DNA of 64,000 bases from Kryptolebias marmoratus (Eukaryota > Chordata > Actinopteri > Cyprinodontiformes > Rivulidae): NCBI RefSeq assembly GCF_001649575.2, contig NC_051440.1, positions 20,626,974 to 20,690,973 of the forward strand. The letters run 5' to 3'. Shown in pieces: positions 61,001 through 64,000 of the stretch. Positions within the stretch are counted from its first letter, which is position 1. Each line of letters begins with the position of its first letter. Below the pieces are notes generated by a model. It did not search any database. It had not been told where the DNA came from and saw only the letters and a program-made list of their open reading frames with translations. The position numbers were made by a program, and so were the translations under genes.

Positions 61001-62869
61001 GTAAAAGAGAGGAGCTCTTGTGGAACAATTCACCGTGGCGCATTCGTTTGATGAAGATGAAGCCCAAGGTGGAGAGTGGGAAACAGACTCGGTGAAATGA
61101 AAACAGCCCCTCATGCTAAATGCGTCAGAGTTGGATGCCTATAATGCGCACACAGCATGTAAAATAAATATTAAACAAGTGATGTCTTCAGACATGTTTT
61201 ACAGGGCAGAACCAGCTGATGATGACAACATGAACTCTAAGAAATTATGTTTGACCAACTGATGCTTACCAGCAGCTCTTGTGGTCTAATGGAGTTATCT
61301 GTGTAGATGCAAAGCTTCTCTGCAGTTAATGGACGAGTCTCTTTCAATTTGGATGCAAGAAACATGCACACTGCTCCCAGCAGCTGCAGGTTGCACTTCT
61401 TGATGGGTACCATTGCTAAAAATCTGTCCAAGTAGTTCATGGCCAAGGGGAAAACTTCTTCCTCGCACTTTTGCTCCTCACAAACCTGAATAAAAGAGAC
61501 ACAAAGCAGCAGTGATGAGGGTTTGCGGCGCTTGCGGTCACGTGACTTATTTTTTTTTCTTCCAAGAAATCTGGATGTATAGAAAACTTTTATGGTAAAA
61601 TGAAACAAAAGACTTGATCACATAAGGAGCACATATAATTTCGGTGACACACATAGTTGGGGCCCGGCCAAGAATTTGGCCCAACCCAAACCGGTTGCGA
61701 CATCAAACATTATTCGAAATCAATTTCTTTACAAATAATGACAAAAAAGACGTCTCGAATACATATGTTATCAACAAAGTTACATTCCTGCAATTCATTC
61801 ACCAAGAAATGAATTCAAGTCACAATCAGCCGAGCCAAAAAAAGAAAAAACCTCCCGACAGCACAGCACACGGAAACACGCTTTTTCTTCCGTCGTCATA
61901 TTTTCATAAAATATTTAAAAATATAAATAAATTACACAGACACGATTTCTTCACATGACAATGTTCAGCAACGTCTTTCACATCATAACCGACAATTCCT
62001 GTCCAAAGCCATGAAGGGTAAATATGAATAAAATGTCAAAATTAGAGGCGAGTCGCCACTGCTTGAGCCGAGGTGCGTCACCGCCGACCCAATATAATAA
62101 TTTCAAAAATTAATTAAAAATCTCCGGTGCGTCGGATTCTGACAATATTCACATGAAAATAAAGCTCGAGGGGTCAGGTTTGTTTACATTCGGGTCTTGT
62201 TTACAAATATTTAACCGAGTCAAAAAAAACGAGCATAATTCCGGAGTGAGTCACTTCGACGGGAGGAAGACCCGAAGGACGGCTCAGGCCCTCACCCCTT
62301 CCGACATTTCAAATTGATACCTAAAATGTTTGCAGCGCTTTTTCTGCTCAGGTTTGTATTCTTTGGACACATAAGACCCTCATCTGTCATTCCCGACGGG
62401 GTTCAAACGCTGTTATTGCGACAATGGCTTTAAAAAACCCCGACAGAAACGGAGAGCCCTCCGGAGTCGGACTTTAACAAATGAAAAGTAAATGTAGCGA
62501 TCGGCACAGTCGGAGGATCTTTAAGGAAAAAAGCAAACGGGCTACAGTCGGTGTGTCAAATATTCAGAAAGTGCAAAGACAGCTCTGAAGGTTAAAGCAA
62601 GAAAACGAGAGGCTTTAATAAAGTCGAGTACGGAAATAAGCGGACTTGTTTCTGCTTCGGGTTTGTAGTCCTACCTCTAACATCCAAGTCGCTACCATCC
62701 TCCTCATAAACGGCTGAATATCTTTCTGGACACCTTTGAAATAAGAATATTGGGGCAGAAATCTCTCCTCTATGGTCAACAAGCTCTGCAGGACTCTGTC
62801 ATCGCACAGGAGGTTCGGATCGGGACGAGCTCTTATGTTGGTGTCCATTTCGAGGCATAGCAGCTCCAT
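45372..62869 (-). CDS. ccnd2: Cyclin D2, five coding exons
   Basis: Predicted 297 residues (human CCND2: 289), the regulatory partner of CDK4/6 that drives RB phosphorylation in G1. Exons, in transcript order: 62675-62869 (65 codons), 61270-61485 (72), 58923-59082, 51186-51334 and 45372-45545; all GT-AG and in frame. Residues 3-7 form the RB-binding LxCxE motif (LLCLE). The cyclin box contains [47 protein letters not shown] and [14 protein letters not shown], then [18 protein letters not shown] and [18 protein letters not shown] [18 protein letters not shown]. The tail ends [12 protein letters not shown] with Thr288-Pro289, equivalent to the GSK3-type degradation site Thr280 of human. [17 protein letters not shown] and the FIEHI wording favour D2 over D1. 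Residues 263-270 are eight consecutive Gln, absent from human. Neighbours tigar, fgf23 and fgf6 confirm D2. Confidence 0.96.
47398..47429. repeat. (CA)n microsatellite
   Basis: About 16 CA units in ccnd2 intron 4. Confidence 0.9.
49341..49436. mobile_element. Retroelement-like fragment, copy 1 of 2
   Basis: Contains GCAGCCATCTTGAATGAGG, TTGTAGAT, CCAATGATTATTTTGC and TTGCTAACAGACAGAG, shared in order with 55389-55531. The GCTAACAGACAGA ending is common at the 3' end of fish LINE copies. No coding sequence remains. Confidence 0.5.
50195..50227. repeat. (AAT)n microsatellite
   Basis: Eleven AAT/TAA units in ccnd2 intron 4. Confidence 0.92.
51816..51940. promoter_or_regulatory. Candidate conserved noncoding element with octamer
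   Basis: Repeat-free sequence containing a perfect POU-type octamer ATGCAAAT (51915-51922), CACGTGTGGTCACA and CCAATAA. The look is of vertebrate conserved noncoding DNA, which is common around developmental cyclin and FGF genes. Inference; not tested by alignment. Confidence 0.25.
52015..52041. repeat. (CA)n microsatellite
   Basis: About 13 CA units in ccnd2 intron 3. Confidence 0.9.
55272..55324. repeat. Fish interspersed repeat scrap
   Basis: Contains TTTATTTATATAGCACTTTT and CCAAAGTGCTTTG, a combination seen throughout fish genomes. Only about 50 bases remain; a weaker relative is near 34783. Confidence 0.45.
55389..55531. mobile_element. Retroelement-like fragment, copy 2 of 2
   Basis: Shares CCATCTTGAATGAGGCTGG, TTGTAGAT, TAATGATTATTTCC and GCTAACAAACAGACAG with 49341-49436. 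It adds AAAGTTTCATTAAAATCC, a string typical of LINE 3' tails in fish. Confidence 0.55.
56300..56580. promoter_or_regulatory. Candidate conserved noncoding element, ccnd2 intron 3
   Basis: About 280 bases of complex sequence without repeats or coding potential. It contains an octamer ATTTGCAT (56472-56479), TTATTAATTAAT (homeodomain-type) and the E-box CACCTGACAG. Density of developmental motifs suggests an enhancer for ccnd2. Inference only. Confidence 0.3.
57718..57865. repeat. Unnamed dispersed repeat, copy 3 of 3
   Basis: Contains TTTGTTTACATTGAGTGC, ACCTGCATTT, ATATCTGGAAAACTACAGG, AGTAAACTCTTTCAAA and GCAACGAGTAGCTTTAA, in the same order as 40549-40705. Confidence 0.65.
58794..58825. 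repeat. (GAA)n microsatellite
   Basis: About eight GAA/AAG units about 100 bases from ccnd2 exon 3 (downstream in transcript sense). Confidence 0.85.
59083..62674 (-). other. ccnd2 introns 2 and 1
   Basis: Intron 2 (59083-61269) and intron 1 (61486-62674) flank exon 2. The exon 1-proximal part of intron 1 (about 62040-62600) has more CpG, as expected near a promoter. No other gene or mobile element is recognised. Confidence 0.6.
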
Positions 62870-62888
62870 AGTGCTGGGGCTTTCGCTT

Positions 62889-62892
<4 letters not shown>

Positions 62893-62933
<41 letters not shown>
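62893..62933. repeat. Poly(A)/(T) homopolymer, 41 bases, before ccnd2 start
   Basis: Forty-one consecutive A on the plus strand, a T (U) run in the ccnd2 transcript sense, ending 23 bases before the start codon. Followed on the plus strand by a GAA/AAG-rich stretch. Confidence 0.95.
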
Positions 62934-62935
<2 letters not shown>

Positions 62936-63821
62936 AGAAAGAAAAAAGTAGTAATTCTCCTCTCGGAAGCGTAAGAACAGTGTTGCGGGGCAAAACATGT
63001 AAAAAAAGAAGGCAGGAAAAGTCTTTTGGAGGCATAAAAAGTGAGACTGCAGGGGCTCCGTGAGTCGTCCTGCCTCTCCTGTTGAGAACTTTTTTCCTCT
63101 CTCCCCACAGTGCGCCTCTATTTCATCCGCCTAGCGCATTTCTAGCCTGCTCTGCATGCGCCACTGACGCAATGCACTTATGCATTAGACTGAGCTAGAC
63201 GTAACACTGTCCCCCTGTCCCTCTGTCTGTCCTGGACACCAGCTCTGGCTCCAGGAGTCTCTTTGCTGTCGAAGAGACGCAGAACAATGGAAGCAGCTCC
63301 TTTAAAACTTTCCATCCTAGAGAAGTTTTTATGATTTTAAACCGCAATAAATGTGATTTAAAAAAGCATGGCTGCACTAAAGCGTCGGAACAATGTTTCA
63401 AACTGCAAATATTCAAATGCATCCAGGTCATTTTATTTATGTTGATGCTTAATTGACTTGTGGTGATTAGGGACTAAATGTGAAAGAATGATTTCATTAT
63501 TATTTAATAATTGCAACATTGTTTAAAGAAGCTGCCTGAAACATTTCTCGGTGAAGTGCACAAAGTTACCCTCTGTGAAAACGACTTATGCATGTGTTTG
63601 CATTAACATGCCCAGAAGCCCCTGTTTCTTCTTCTTCTTCTGAATAGTAGTAATAATATTATAATTAATGTTAATAAACTTGTCTGGCTTTTTGGAGCGC
63701 TGCCAGAGAACATGAGTGCAGAACATGTTGCATAGAAACTAGTGCATGCAGCCTTAAGTACTGCACTGAGGCGCGTGTGAGATTGCACGGATAGGACACA
63801 ACTCACCAGCCCACAAAGACA

Positions 63822-63870
63822 CGCACACACACACGCACGCGCTCGCACACACACACGCACGGACACACAT
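63822..63870. repeat. Imperfect (CA)n/(CG) tract
   Basis: CA units interrupted by CG steps, upstream of ccnd2. Confidence 0.8.
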
Positions 63871-64000
63871 GGTCTTACAACTTACTTTTTTTTGTTAGCA
63901 GCCACAAACTGCTTGTGGTTATGAGATAGCTTTCTAGGAAATTTTAGCCAGTTTGCCCCCCCCCCTCTTTTTTGTATGATCTTCTTTTAAAGATAACACC

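Larger units (their letters stand above)
62870..64000 (-). promoter_or_regulatory. ccnd2 5' UTR and promoter region
   Basis: Sequence upstream of the cyclin D2 start. It contains the 41-base homopolymer (62893-62933) and further up a TGACGCAA motif (63163-63170 region, ATF/C-EBP-like). The transcription start is not visible. Beyond 63200 nothing is recognised except the CA-rich tract. Confidence 0.4.

Noticed and set aside
45372..62869. Identity as ccnd1
   Set aside because: Sequence details ([21 protein letters not shown]..., tail DVRDVNL) and synteny with tigar/fgf23 fit cyclin D2.

Overview
The window is vertebrate nuclear DNA, most likely from a ray-finned (teleost, probably spiny-rayed) fish. 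It has split genes with GT-AG introns, 3' UTRs of several kilobases, many CA/GT microsatellites and fish-type cut-and-paste transposon remnants. Five protein genes were rebuilt exon by exon from splice sites, reading frame and family similarity; their protein lengths are 570, 213, 213, 258 and 297 residues.

Layout. (1) 1-9488: upstream DNA with no convincing gene. (2) 9489-18445, plus strand: slc45a3, a 12-helix sugar/proton carrier with five coding exons and a roughly 2.2 kb 3' UTR. (3) 20541-26852, plus strand: fgf6, a secreted fibroblast growth factor with the classic three exons and the 104-nt middle exon. (4) 32686-33668, plus strand: a short, very divergent fgf23-like hormone gene, again with a 104-nt middle exon. 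(5) 35698-39817, minus strand: tigar, a fructose-2,6-bisphosphatase-like enzyme, six coding exons. (6) about 41700-62869, minus strand: ccnd2 (cyclin D2), five coding exons with a long 3' UTR.

The order fgf6 - fgf23 - tigar - ccnd2 is the conserved block known from human 12p13. slc45a3 lies beside fgf6 here, whereas in human it lies on chromosome 1. The genes do not form one pathway. They are a paracrine growth factor, an endocrine phosphate hormone, a metabolic/antioxidant phosphatase, a G1 cyclin and a sugar carrier held together by ancient synteny. fgf23 and tigar converge tail to tail; tigar and ccnd2 run in tandem.

The most notable observations concern fgf23. Its predicted protein keeps the furin site, a Ser-x-Glu kinase motif and two Asp-Pro-Leu repeats of the Klotho-binding tail, but exon 1 shows no recognisable FGF core and the usual O-glycosylated Thr before the cleavage site is absent. 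Other points are a 41-base homopolymer just before the ccnd2 start codon, a polyglutamine run in cyclin D2, a Tc1/mariner-type element with TA duplications and catalytic-domain remnants (plus a second relic), a hAT element with a near-perfect 8-bp duplication, a minisatellite in tigar intron 1, and a repeat family with three copies that I could not name. I saw no CRISPR array, prophage, operon or rRNA, and I could not identify tRNAs by eye.
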